A DNA stretch of 64,000 nucleotides, taken from NCBI RefSeq assembly GCF_900102545.1, contig NZ_FNBN01000003.1:281330-345329 (forward strand), in the 5' to 3' direction. This DNA is from Chitinophaga filiformis. Lineage in GTDB: Bacteria; Bacteroidota; Bacteroidia; Chitinophagales; Chitinophagaceae. The position numbers and the translations under genes are program-made. Below, piece by piece: positions 33,704 through 43,437 of the stretch (position 1 is the first letter of the stretch; every line of letters starts with the position of its first letter). The notes under the pieces were generated by a model. That model worked only from the letters and a program-made list of their open reading frames with translations, ran no database searches and was not told the origin of the DNA.

Positions 33704-35392
33704 ATGTCTGATCGCTGCCTGTTCATGCTACTTTTTATAGTAGGTATGACCTGGTTGCCAGCGAAGGCAAATATTCCGACAGCCGGAAAAGTAGCTACTG
33801 GTGTTACCGTAAATGGTAAACCCTACACCAAATCCGTTGATATATGGGTAACCTACCAATATACCGGTTCCGGTGCTGACGGTGCAGTAAAGACAGGAGA
33901 TCAGATCGACTATAAGATCTTTATTAAAAATACTGGTGATGAAGCCCTGACGGTACGTGTGGTAGACACACTGCCGATACACACCATTTTCTACGGCGCC
34001 TCTCCCGGAGGTACCCTGAATAATGATGTGCTGTCATGGAACAACCTGGCCCTTGCTCCCGGAGCACAGACCTCTGTTTCATTTTCGGTGAATGTGGATG
34101 GTACTCTAACCGGTGTAGACTATATTAATAACACCGGGTATGTGGATATCGGAGATGGAAACGGATTAATGCACACTTTCGCTCCGGCAGTCGACAACAA
34201 CATCAACGCAGCAAAAGGTACCGACAAAGGCTGGCCTGCTACGAGGACCCCGGTTGATAACGGTATGAACTCCATCTGCTGGAAAAGTGTAACCTATACT
34301 GGTACTGGTCCTAACGGTACTATCCAGTCAGGCGACCTGGTTACTTATGTAATACACGTACAGAATACCGGTACACAGCAACTGCAGAATGTGATCATTA
34401 CTGACTACGTTCCGGTTTATACTAACTTCTACGATTCGCCCGACGCGGCTCCTGATGCCAACAACCTGCTGACATGGACTATTCCTTTACTGGACCCCGG
34501 ACAGTCTGCAGTACGTTCCTTCCGTGTAAGGGTAGCAACAGACCTGACAGGTGCGAAAGCCATAGAAAATACAGCTTATGTAAATAACGGGAACGGTAAA
34601 GGATTCGTTCCGACATTGCCTTCCCTGGCTACTGATCCTAACCAGCCAGATCCTAATGGCGCAGGCAAACCATCTACTTCAATTCCTATCGTGAGCGTAG
34701 TCTCTTTTGAAGGATGGAAAATAGTACTGAACTCCAGCGGCGAAGCAAGTGTAACCTCCGGTGAAGAGCTGTCATATATTATATATGTACGCAACACAGG
34801 TAACACCACCATCCCTACCCTCCAGGTAAGTGACCCGGTGCCTGCCCTGACAACTTTCGAATCTGCAACAGATGGTGGTATCCACCTGGTAGGTTCAAAC
34901 ACAGTAATGTGGGCGGTAAATAACCTGGCCGCCGGCGCGATTGCCACACTCCATTTTAAAGTAAAAGTTGATCCTTTACCAGATGGTATAAAGAGCATCG
35001 ACAACACAGCAAGGATCCAGATCGGTGGTAACTCTGACTCTACTTCCAAAGCAACCTATCATTGCGATCCTAAGGAAGCAGGTTGCGACAAGGGAACCGT
35101 AACAAGTATCAAAACAGCCGGTAAAGCTGCCGGTATGGTGATCTCCAACGTTGTAACACCTAACTCAGACGGAAAGAACGACTACTTCATAGTAAGAGGA
35201 ATTGATAAATACCCTAACAGTCAGTTGTACATATTCAACCGTTGGGGAGGTGTTGTATACCATAACCCTGACTATCAGAACAGCTGGGATGCAACAGGAT
35301 TAAGCGAAGGTACCTATTACTACCGCCTTGAGTTGAACAGTCCTACCGAAGGGGTAAAGACTTACAAAGGTTGGGTAATGATTATTAGATAA
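33704..35392 (+). CDS. DUF11-repeat surface protein with gliding-motility (type B) C-terminal domain
   Basis: This cell-surface protein of about 562 residues has a signal peptide (MSDRCLFMLLFIVGMTWLP, cleaved after AKA). Three DUF11-type beta-sandwich repeats follow (for example GDQIDYKIFIKNTGDEALTV, GDLVTYVIHVQNTGTQQLQN, GEELSYIIYVRNTGNTTIPT). The last ~85 residues (VISNVVTPNSDGKNDYFIV to YKGWVMIIR) are a CHU_C/SprB-type CTD, which directs T9SS export. Such domains need a dedicated PorP/SprF partner, which is the next gene. The start is uncertain: ATG at 33704 follows an A-rich stretch, but ATGs at 33620 and 33662 would add 28 and 14 residues. Likely an adhesin or gliding-related filament protein. 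Confidence 0.82.
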   Translation: MSDRCLFMLLFIVGMTWLPAKANIPTAGKVATGVTVNGKPYTKSVDIWVTYQYTGSGADGAVKTGDQIDYKIFIKNTGDEALTVRVVDTLPIHTIFYGASPGGTLNNDVLSWNNLALAPGAQTSVSFSVNVDGTLTGVDYINNTGYVDIGDGNGLMHTFAPAVDNNINAAKGTDKGWPATRTPVDNGMNSICWKSVTYTGTGPNGTIQSGDLVTYVIHVQNTGTQQLQNVIITDYVPVYTNFYDSPDAAPDANNLLTWTIPLLDPGQSAVRSFRVRVATDLTGAKAIENTAYVNNGNGKGFVPTLPSLATDPNQPDPNGAGKPSTSIPIVSVVSFEGWKIVLNSSGEASVTSGEELSYIIYVRNTGNTTIPTLQVSDPVPALTTFESATDGGIHLVGSNTVMWAVNNLAAGAIATLHFKVKVDPLPDGIKSIDNTARIQIGGNSDSTSKATYHCDPKEAGCDKGTVTSIKTAGKAAGMVISNVVTPNSDGKNDYFIVRGIDKYPNSQLYIFNRWGGVVYHNPDYQNSWDATGLSEGTYYYRLELNSPTEGVKTYKGWVMIIR

Positions 35393-35424
35393 TGAACTGT
35401 GATCCTAAAAGTGCAATTATGTAC

Positions 35425-36429
35425 ATGACAAAAAAATGGTTTACTGTAGTATTATTACTTTGCCTGGCAGCAGGTTCCCGTGCACAGCAAAGTGTCCAGT
35501 TCAGCCAGTATATTTTCAACGGATTGAGCATCAATCCTGCATATGCGGGTTATAAGGATGTACTGCATCTCAATGCCGCTTACCGCCAGCAATGGACTGG
35601 TATAGACGGCGCTCCACGTACTGCCAGCGTATCGCTGGATGGTCCTCTGAACAGAGGCGCTAAAGACGCAAACGTTGGTCTGGGTGTACAGGCCATGATG
35701 GATAACCTGGGACCTCAGAGCGCGGTTTCCCTCTATGCTTCCTATGCATACCGTATCCGCCTCGATGAAGAGGATACCCGCCGCCTCTGCCTTGGTATCG
35801 GCGTGGGTGCAACACAGTATGGCCTGAGTGGTAAAGACCTGGTCTACCTGGATAATGGCGACCGTATCATTCCTGATGGTTCTGCCAAATCTACCGCTCC
35901 CGATGCACGTGTAGGTATCTACTACTATACTCCTTCACTTTATATTGGTGTCTCTGCGCTGGATCTCTTTTCCAAATACAGCAGCTCCGGTTATAAATGG
36001 AGAGGATATACATATGAAAGTATCAAAAGAAAGCAGCACGTTTATTTAACAGCTGGCTACATGTTCCCGGTGAATGATAAAATTTACCTGAAACCATCAG
36101 TACTGTTCAAAACTGACTTTGCAGGTCCTGCTGGTCTGGATGCAACATTGATGATGCACATTGATGAACTCTTATGGATAGGTGGTTCCTACAGAACAAA
36201 CCTCTCTGTATTCAACAAGAAATCAGTTGTAAGCAATACATCGCTTGACAAAGCCAATGCGGCAAGCGCCATCCTTGAATATTATGTCTCTCCCAAGTTC
36301 CGTGTAGGTTATTCCTATGACTACAGCATGAACAAACTGGCAGGTATACAGAGTGGTTCGCATGAACTTTCAATTGGTCTATTATTTAATTCAAAGCTTT
36401 TCAGCACATCCAATCCCCGCTATTTTTAA
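35425..36429 (+). CDS. PorP/SprF-family type IX secretion outer-membrane protein
   Basis: This outer-membrane beta-barrel of about 334 residues has a signal peptide (MTKKWFTVVLLLCLAAGSRA). The family start follows: QFSQYIFNGLSINPAYAGY, then LNAAYRQQWTGIDGAPRT. PorP/SprF proteins are T9SS components, and paralogues sit next to genes for type B CTD proteins whose secretion or anchoring they serve. That is the arrangement here. ATG at 35425 gives the cleanest signal peptide; starts at 35392 (overlapping the upstream stop) and 35419 are possible. It is followed after 26 bp by the OmpA protein, forming a three-gene operon. Confidence 0.88.
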   Translation: MTKKWFTVVLLLCLAAGSRAQQSVQFSQYIFNGLSINPAYAGYKDVLHLNAAYRQQWTGIDGAPRTASVSLDGPLNRGAKDANVGLGVQAMMDNLGPQSAVSLYASYAYRIRLDEEDTRRLCLGIGVGATQYGLSGKDLVYLDNGDRIIPDGSAKSTAPDARVGIYYYTPSLYIGVSALDLFSKYSSSGYKWRGYTYESIKRKQHVYLTAGYMFPVNDKIYLKPSVLFKTDFAGPAGLDATLMMHIDELLWIGGSYRTNLSVFNKKSVVSNTSLDKANAASAILEYYVSPKFRVGYSYDYSMNKLAGIQSGSHELSIGLLFNSKLFSTSNPRYF

Positions 36430-36455
36430 TATTTAAAAGATCATCAAATCTCGAT

Positions 36456-38768
36456 ATGCTACGTTGTTACGCGATATTATTGTGCACCACTCTGACGGTT
36501 CCGGTGATGCTGTTTGGCCAGGAGCAGAAAAGCGTGCGGGTAAGGGCTGATGAGGCTTTTGAAAGACAGGAATATGCTGTTGCAGGATCCCTGTACGGCA
36601 GGATCATATCAAAGAAGAAAACCAAAACTTCTATTGATCTCCTGGAGCGCATCGCTCTCTGCAATCGTGAAATCGGTCAGTATGAAGACGCTGCTTTCTG
36701 GTATGAGAAAATGGACGAACGTCCTGATTGTCCGCCAGTGGCACACCTGCAGTACGGGGAAATATTGAAGAGCGCGGGTAAATATGTTGAAGCAAAACAA
36801 CAGATAGCCAAATTTAAAAGTTCAAAAGCGGATAGTATCCGCCTGGCGAATGCTATGATGGCTGGCTGTGATAGTGCTATCGCCTGGAAGACTAACCGTC
36901 TTGACATGGCGATGGAAAATATCAAAGAGCTGAGCTCCTCCGGTTCTGACTATGTAAGCGGTGTAACAAGACAAGGTCTCCTGCTGGTATCAAACGGTTA
37001 CCGTAAGATGACTATGAACCTCCTGCCTGAGAAGAATCCGAAAATTGATACACGTACCAATCAGCCTTACTACAAAGCATATATCTTTAAACAATATTCA
37101 CAGGGTGTGGCCAATACTTTCGTTGAAGAAGTAGTGCCGCAATTATTAGCCCTGGTACCATACCACGTCGGACCTGTATGTTTCAATCCCAGGGAAGATA
37201 CCATCTACGTAACACTGAACTCCTGGCAGCAGGATATTGCCAACCGTAAGAAACGCGGTCCGGTAAATGGTGAACGTACCATGATGGTGTTCTGGTCTGT
37301 GAAATCAGGTGATGAGTGGAGACCACTGGAACCCCTGAAAGAGATCAATGCAACTGGTTATTCTACCGGTCATGTTGCCCTCAGCCGCGATGGTAAAACC
37401 ATGTACTTTGCTTCCAACAGAAAAGGCGGTCAGGGTAAAATGGACATCTGGTTCAGTGAAAAACAGAAGAACGGCAGATGGGGTAAACCTAAAAACTGTG
37501 GTCCGGTTATCAACACTCCTTTCGATGAAGCATTCCCTACCTATAATGAAGAAGACATGCTGTACTTCTCCAGTAAAGGCCATCCGGGCATGGGAGGTTT
37601 TGACATCTTCCGTGTAGCAGGCAAGGGAACTGAATGGCATCGTCTGCAGAACCTGCGTTATCCGTTCAACTCCGGTGGCGATGATCTGGGTTTCATCATG
37701 AAGGCGAATATGTATGAAGGTTACTTCTCTTCCAACCGTCCTGGTGGTGGTGGCAGCGACGATATTTACCGCTTCATGGATACGCACTTCACAGAGAGAT
37801 TCAACAATGACGAAGGTATCCAGCCTTATAAAGATCCGGAGCCGGGATCAAATCCAAACCCGGTAATACTGGCACAGAACAAACCTGCTGAAAAACCAGC
37901 GGAATCAGTCGGAGTAGCTACTCCGAAACCTGACGAACCGGTGGTGGTTTCTCCTAGACAGACGGTAACTGCACCGATCAGCTTACCTGGAACAGTAGCT
38001 TCGTCAACACCGACAAAACCTGCTGAGGAACCAGTAGTACACTCTCCGAAACAGACAGTAAGCGCTCCGATAGATATTCCAACTACAGTGGCTACTACAC
38101 AGCACCAGACTGCTGAACCACTGGTAGCGAAAAACGAACCAGCGGGCGAACCGGTAAAGGAACCAGTAAGCGAACCTGTAAAAACACCGGTTAAACGTAC
38201 ACCTCCTGCCAGATCAACTGGCAAGAAACCGGTGAAAACGCCTGCAGTAGTAGCCGCTCCTGTAGTAGCGCCACCAGTAACAGAGACGAAGTCAGAATAC
38301 GAACCGGAGCCGGTAGCAGAGAAACCAGCTGAGAAGATCGAAACGGTAGCAGTAGCGCACCCGCAGGAAACCAAACAGGATGTTGAAATGTCAGAAATGG
38401 ACCATGCTATCCAGAGTAAAATGGAAACCATGGAGTTCTACTACGACTACAACAGCGCCATCCTGACCTCTAAATCAAGAAACCTGCTGGATAGGGTAGC
38501 CGTAGTGCTGAACCAGTATCCTGACTGGAAACTGCAGATACGTTCTTACACTGACAGCCGTGGATCTGACGCCTATAACAAAGACCTCTCCGCTTTACGT
38601 TGTTATGCCGTAATTGACTACCTGGTGAGGAAAGGTGTAGCTTCAAGCAGACTTTACTACGAGAACATCGGTAAAGATCCTAATGATCCATGCGGTAAAG
38701 GTGTACCTTGTACGGATGAACAGTATATGCGTGCAAGACGTACCATGCTGAAAATCATTCACAAATAG
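36456..38768 (+). CDS. OmpA-family protein with TPR and PD40 repeats (PorE-like)
   Basis: This exported protein has 770 residues. It has a signal peptide (residues 1-21, ending VMLFG), TPR-like helices to about residue 140, then a PD40/WD40-like propeller (LSRDGKTMYFASNRKGGQGK, YFSSKGHPGMGGFDIFRV, GYFSSNRPGGGGSDDIYRF). A long Pro/Val/Glu linker (~450-640) precedes an OmpA peptidoglycan-binding domain (FYYDYNSAILTSKSRNLLDR, SYTDSRGSDAYNKDLSALRC). This order resembles PorE of the T9SS, which ties the secretion machinery to the cell wall. The linker repeats the pattern SPxQTVxAPIxxPxTVA twice. It ends the operon; a strong terminator lies 22 bp downstream. Confidence 0.87.
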   Translation: MLRCYAILLCTTLTVPVMLFGQEQKSVRVRADEAFERQEYAVAGSLYGRIISKKKTKTSIDLLERIALCNREIGQYEDAAFWYEKMDERPDCPPVAHLQYGEILKSAGKYVEAKQQIAKFKSSKADSIRLANAMMAGCDSAIAWKTNRLDMAMENIKELSSSGSDYVSGVTRQGLLLVSNGYRKMTMNLLPEKNPKIDTRTNQPYYKAYIFKQYSQGVANTFVEEVVPQLLALVPYHVGPVCFNPREDTIYVTLNSWQQDIANRKKRGPVNGERTMMVFWSVKSGDEWRPLEPLKEINATGYSTGHVALSRDGKTMYFASNRKGGQGKMDIWFSEKQKNGRWGKPKNCGPVINTPFDEAFPTYNEEDMLYFSSKGHPGMGGFDIFRVAGKGTEWHRLQNLRYPFNSGGDDLGFIMKANMYEGYFSSNRPGGGGSDDIYRFMDTHFTERFNNDEGIQPYKDPEPGSNPNPVILAQNKPAEKPAESVGVATPKPDEPVVVSPRQTVTAPISLPGTVASSTPTKPAEEPVVHSPKQTVSAPIDIPTTVATTQHQTAEPLVAKNEPAGEPVKEPVSEPVKTPVKRTPPARSTGKKPVKTPAVVAAPVVAPPVTETKSEYEPEPVAEKPAEKIETVAVAHPQETKQDVEMSEMDHAIQSKMETMEFYYDYNSAILTSKSRNLLDRVAVVLNQYPDWKLQIRSYTDSRGSDAYNKDLSALRCYAVIDYLVRKGVASSRLYYENIGKDPNDPCGKGVPCTDEQYMRARRTMLKIIHK

Positions 38769-38790
38769 AATTATATAAAATAAAATAAAG

Positions 38791-38829
38791 AACGCCCTCC
38801 CGGTATTATGCCGGGAGGGCGTTTTGCAT
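38791..38829 (+). terminator. Strong terminator after the PorE-like gene
   Basis: A perfect 13-bp GC-rich stem (AACGCCCTCCCGG, 38791-38803; CCGGGAGGGCGTT, 38811-38823 region) with a 7-base loop is followed by T residues. Preceding A-rich sequence would let it work on the other strand too. The rest of the gap to 39086 shows nothing I can name. Confidence 0.88.
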
Positions 38830-39086
38830 ATAACAAAAAAAATTATTTTTGGGATGGTACCTTAACACCTTAGGTACGACACCTTTATAGAGAGTCTGGA
38901 AAAGAGCGATTCAAGAGACATTTTATATTAACCATACGCCTTAAAATAATACCATTTGCCTGTGAAGACCGGTCTTAGATCTGCACAACTTACTTAGAGA
39001 GCAACCCGACGTAATAACAACCTGTGGCCTGGATGTAAGCAGAAATAAACCAATAGGTCCATATCGTTCTCAAAAAACCATCATAA

Positions 39087-42000
39087 ATGAAAGTAAACTT
39101 TACCTTTCGTAGCGCATTGCTGTACCACCGTGTAAGGCATGCACTCCTGCTGTTGCTGCTCATGCTGGGCTTATCCCCCCTCATGGCGCAGGTTACTCCG
39201 CAGGTGCCTGCGACAACAAAGAACCACAACAAACAGGTGATAGGATATATCACCCAATGGGATGCCTGGAAAGACGTGGCTGGAATTGTGCCCAAAGGGG
39301 GGTATAACCAGCTGAACGTGGATTATTCACAATACACCATCCTGAACTTCTCCTTCTTTGGTGTGGCGAAAGACGGTTCGCTGCACAGCGGCGACTTCCG
39401 CAACAAGAACATTTACCAGGTAGGCGCCGTACAGGAACCCGGTGCACTGTTAAATGAAGACATTTACAGCAGCTGGGACCTGTTCCTGCTGAAAGGCGAA
39501 CTGGATGCTCCTTTATATTATATCTCAGAAGGCAGCTATGCTTATACCCTGGGATACCGCAATGAAGGCAGCGGCTGGAAAAACGTAAATACCGGTCAGA
39601 CCGGCGCTTTCCCTTTATCTGTTCCTAAACAGGGCGGTGCACAGGGCCTGATTGACCTGGCTCACGCAAAAGGTGTAAAAGTAATGGCTTCCATCGGCGG
39701 CTGGAGTATGTGTAAACACTATCCTGAAATGGCAGCTGATGCTACCAAACGCGCTAAGTTTGTAGCTAATTGCGTAGACCTGATAAATATGGGCTTTGAT
39801 GGTATCGACTTCGACTGGGAATACCCTAACGATGCCGGTATGAACATCGAAAAATACAGCACTGCTGACTTCAATAACTTTGCTGCACTGGTAGAAGCAG
39901 TAAGAGCAGCTATCGGTCCTAATAAACTGATCACAGCTGCTTTCGCCGCCGCTCCTGCTAAACTGCAGGGTTTTAACTGGGCTCGTCTGAATAATTCAAT
40001 GAATTATTACAACATGATGACCTACGACTACAATGGCGGATGGTCTAATAAAGCCGGTCACAATGCTCCACTGTACGACTATCCTGGTGCTGAATACAGC
40101 AACTTCTCTGTAGACGCTACTGTGAAAGCGTTGAAAGCCCTGGGTGTAAACATGTCTAAAGTAAACATTGGTGCTCCCTTCTATGGTCGTGGTGTAGTAA
40201 CTACTGGTGCTGCTGCACTGAATGCTGCTACAACCAAACGTGCTGAAACAGTACAGCCGGATGGTCCTATCCAGACCTGCGCTGATTACACCAACTGGCA
40301 GAAAGACCTGTGGGATGGTACGCCTAACTACAGCTATATCCTGCAGCAGACAGGTTCCGGATGGACTGAAGGCTGGGATGATGTAGCAAAAGTACCTTAC
40401 AAAACAAAAGGCAACTATTTCCTGAGCTATGATAACGAGCGTTCAGTAGGAGAGAAAGCTAAATATATCAAGGACAATGGACTGGCAGGTGTAATTATCT
40501 GGCAGGTATTCGGTGACATGTTGAACATGACCAGCAGCACCGTTGCTAAGGGCAAGCTTATCTATTGTCCTAACACTACTTCTCCGCTTGTAAACAAGAT
40601 CAACGCTGTATTTGCTGATGGCACCACTCCAACAAACCAGTCACCATCAGTGAACCTGACTGCGCCTACTGCAAATGCAACATTCACTGCACCTGCCAAC
40701 ATCACTGTGAGCGCTAACGCTACAGACAGCGATGGCAGCATTGCAAAAGTACAGTTCTTCAATGGCGCTACCAGCCTGGGTACTGTTACCGCTGCTCCGT
40801 ACAGCATTTCCTGGAACAACGTAGCTGCTGGTACTTACAGCATTACTGCTGTAGCTACTGACAATGCAGGCGCTGCTACCACTTCATCAGCAGTATCTGT
40901 TACCGTAAAAAATGGTACTGTTGATCCTCCTCCAACTAACGGCAAAGTAGTAGTAGGTTACTGGCATAACTGGAACCTGGCATCTGCTCCATATATCCGC
41001 TTACGCGATGTAGACAGCCGTTACAATGTGATTGAAGTAGCTTTCGGTACTACCGGCAGCGATTACTCTACTGTAAGCTTCACTCCGGACGGTACTACTG
41101 TAGCTGATTTCAAAGCTGATATCGCTACACTGCAGTCGCAGGGTAGAAAAGTGTTATTGTCACTGGGTGGTGAAACCGGTACACTCATGCTGGCTACAGA
41201 AGCTAACAAACAGTCTTTCATTACCAGCATGAAGAATCTGCTGGATAGCTACAATTTCGACGGTTTTGATATCGATATCGAAGGTGGTACTTCTTTACAG
41301 CTGAACAATGGTGATAATAACTTCATGTCGCCAACTACGCCTAAAGTAGTGAACCTGATCGCTGCTGTGAAAGACATCGTTGCTTACCGTAAGGCACAGG
41401 GTAAAAACTGTCTGTTGACAATGGCGCCTGAAACATACTATGTACAGACAGCTTATGGCGCTACTTATTCTCCGCTGGTAGGTGCCTATCTGCCTATCAT
41501 CTATGGTCTGCGTAACGAACTGTCCTGGATCCAGCCACAGCTGTACAACACCGGTTCTGTAATGGGCCTGGACAACAAAGTATACAACTCAGCAACTGCT
41601 GATTTCATCGTATCTATGACTGAGATGCTGTTACAGGGCTTCCCTGTATCAGGTACCAGCCAGACTTTCCCTGCACTGCGTGAAGATCAGGTAGCCTTCG
41701 GTTTGCCTGCTGCTCCTGGTGCTGCTGGTAGCGGTTATACTGCTCCTGCTGAAGTGAAGAAAGCACTGAACTATCTGACCAAAGGTCAATCTTACGGTGG
41801 TGGTTATACACTGCGTAAAGCAGCTGGTTATCCTGGTCTGCGTGGTATCATGACATGGTCTGTAAACTGGGATAAAGTAAATAACAGCGAATTTGCTGCC
41901 AACTACTATCCTTATTTCTTCGGTTCTACTCCGGGCAACCAGTCTCCGGTAGTGAGCATTACATCTCCGTCTGCAGGCGCTTCTTTCACAGCACCTGCTT

Positions 42001-43178
42001 CCATCACTATCACTGCAAGTGCATCTGATGCTGATGGTACTGTTTCTAAAGTTGAATTCTATAATGGTGCGACCAAATTAGGTCAGGCCACTTCTGCTCC
42101 CTATACCTATTCATGGACTAACGTAGCAGCCGGCACTTACAGCCTTACAGCTGTTGCTACTGATAATGGCGGTGCCGTTGCTACATCCTCTGCAGTATCA
42201 GTTACAGTAAACGGTACAGGTAACAATACCTGCGATGGTATTGCCGCCTGGTCAGCTACAGCTGTTTACACTGCTAACATGCAGGTAGTTTACAATGGTA
42301 AGATCTACAACGCAAAATGGTGGACACAGAACGAACAGCCTGATACCCACAGCGGTGATGGTCAGGTTTGGGCATATGTGCGCAATTGCGGTGGCGGTAC
42401 TGGTAACCAGGCCCCTGCTGTAAGCATTACTTCTCCTGCCGGCGGCGCTACATTCACAGCTCCTGCTACAGTAACTATCCAGGCTTCTGCTTCAGATGCT
42501 GATGGTACTGTTACTAAAGTTGAATTCTTCAATGGCAGCACTAAACTGGGTGAAGCAACTGCAAGCCCTTACTCTTACACATGGAGCAATGTTGCAGCTG
42601 GTTCTTACAGCATCACTGCTAAAGCTACCGACAACGGCAATGGTTCAACTACCAGCGGCGCGGTAACTATCACAGTAGGTGGCGGTGGTAACACCGGTAA
42701 CTGTGCAGGTGTACCAACTTATCAGCCATACCCTGCGGTGTACAACCTGGGAGATAAGGTGGTATACAACGGTAACCTGTATGAAAGCCTGTCCAACGGT
42801 CTGTATAACGTAACGCCTGGTACAGCTGACTACTGGTGGAAACCACTGGGTGCATGCGGAGCAAGTGCTGCAACCGTAGCAGCAGTATCTCCGGTACCTG
42901 ATAACGTTGCAAATGAGAAAGTACTGGTATTCCCTAACCCGCTGACAGGTACTACACTGAAAGTACAGTTCAACGCTGCAGCAGGTGAGAAAGTACTGAT
43001 CGAATTGTGGAGCACTGGTGGTGGTACCGCTGTGATCCGCAAACAATATATCGCAGGCTCGAAAGGCCAGCAAACAGTTGATCTGGATGTTTCTCAGGTG
43101 CCAGCAGGTTCCTGGATACTGAAAACAAATCATCTGAAGAGCGGTCGTAAGGGCACTGCGAAAGTAGTACGCCTGTAA
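39087..43178 (+). CDS. Secreted multidomain chitinase with two GH18 domains (ChiA-like)
   Basis: This 1363-residue T9SS substrate hydrolyses chitin. Order: signal peptide (to LSPLMAQ); GH18-1 with catalytic motif D238-x-x-D241-x-D243-x-E245 (FDGIDFDWEYP); an Ig-like (Big_7-type) domain at ~516-610; GH18-2 with D725-x-x-D728-x-D730-x-E732 (FDGFDIDIEGG); a second Ig-like domain ~951-1045; a CBM5/12-like chitin-binding module ~1049-1101 (NGKIYNAKWWTQNEQPD); a third Ig-like domain ~1107-1200; another chitin-binding module ~1206-1257; and a type A T9SS CTD (VFPNPLTG to AKVVRL). The two-GH18 layout recalls Flavobacterium johnsoniae ChiA. Alanine codons are strongly biased to GCT compared with the next gene, suggesting high expression. 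Confidence 0.93.
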   Translation: MKVNFTFRSALLYHRVRHALLLLLLMLGLSPLMAQVTPQVPATTKNHNKQVIGYITQWDAWKDVAGIVPKGGYNQLNVDYSQYTILNFSFFGVAKDGSLHSGDFRNKNIYQVGAVQEPGALLNEDIYSSWDLFLLKGELDAPLYYISEGSYAYTLGYRNEGSGWKNVNTGQTGAFPLSVPKQGGAQGLIDLAHAKGVKVMASIGGWSMCKHYPEMAADATKRAKFVANCVDLINMGFDGIDFDWEYPNDAGMNIEKYSTADFNNFAALVEAVRAAIGPNKLITAAFAAAPAKLQGFNWARLNNSMNYYNMMTYDYNGGWSNKAGHNAPLYDYPGAEYSNFSVDATVKALKALGVNMSKVNIGAPFYGRGVVTTGAAALNAATTKRAETVQPDGPIQTCADYTNWQKDLWDGTPNYSYILQQTGSGWTEGWDDVAKVPYKTKGNYFLSYDNERSVGEKAKYIKDNGLAGVIIWQVFGDMLNMTSSTVAKGKLIYCPNTTSPLVNKINAVFADGTTPTNQSPSVNLTAPTANATFTAPANITVSANATDSDGSIAKVQFFNGATSLGTVTAAPYSISWNNVAAGTYSITAVATDNAGAATTSSAVSVTVKNGTVDPPPTNGKVVVGYWHNWNLASAPYIRLRDVDSRYNVIEVAFGTTGSDYSTVSFTPDGTTVADFKADIATLQSQGRKVLLSLGGETGTLMLATEANKQSFITSMKNLLDSYNFDGFDIDIEGGTSLQLNNGDNNFMSPTTPKVVNLIAAVKDIVAYRKAQGKNCLLTMAPETYYVQTAYGATYSPLVGAYLPIIYGLRNELSWIQPQLYNTGSVMGLDNKVYNSATADFIVSMTEMLLQGFPVSGTSQTFPALREDQVAFGLPAAPGAAGSGYTAPAEVKKALNYLTKGQSYGGGYTLRKAAGYPGLRGIMTWSVNWDKVNNSEFAANYYPYFFGSTPGNQSPVVSITSPSAGASFTAPASITITASASDADGTVSKVEFYNGATKLGQATSAPYTYSWTNVAAGTYSLTAVATDNGGAVATSSAVSVTVNGTGNNTCDGIAAWSATAVYTANMQVVYNGKIYNAKWWTQNEQPDTHSGDGQVWAYVRNCGGGTGNQAPAVSITSPAGGATFTAPATVTIQASASDADGTVTKVEFFNGSTKLGEATASPYSYTWSNVAAGSYSITAKATDNGNGSTTSGAVTITVGGGGNTGNCAGVPTYQPYPAVYNLGDKVVYNGNLYESLSNGLYNVTPGTADYWWKPLGACGASAATVAAVSPVPDNVANEKVLVFPNPLTGTTLKVQFNAAAGEKVLIELWSTGGGTAVIRKQYIAGSKGQQTVDLDVSQVPAGSWILKTNHLKSGRKGTAKVVRL

Positions 43179-43200
43179 GCCGTAACTTAGGAATCGGAAA

Positions 43201-43236
43201 TCAGAAACTACGGGTCCCGGCCCGTAGTTTCTGATT
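43201..43236 (+). terminator. Terminator after the double-GH18 chitinase
   Basis: A perfect 14-bp stem (TCAGAAACTACGGG, 43201-43214; CCCGTAGTTTCTGA, 43221-43234) with a 6-base loop lies 22 bases after the stop. There is only a weak T-rich tail, so it may act as a terminator or as a 3'-end stabiliser. Confidence 0.6.
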
Positions 43237-43437
43237 CCTGGTTTCTAATCTCTGTTTTCCTGATTATCTGTCAACCAACAACCTATCAACCATATCAAAA
43301 GAGAGTCTTATGCTGCTTTTTACATCTGCTGTCAATACTATATTTCACGCGCTCTTTCTGTGAAGCAGGCCATGAGGCCCCCTTCACCTCCCTCGAAATA
43401 ATTGTTTATTTATTTGTTGACGCTAAAATTCCATCGT

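Noticed and set aside
37826-38431. 201-codon minus-strand frame rich in Thr, Ser, Gly and Val
   Set aside because: Antisense to the repetitive linker of the PorE-like protein; its low complexity follows from that repeat.
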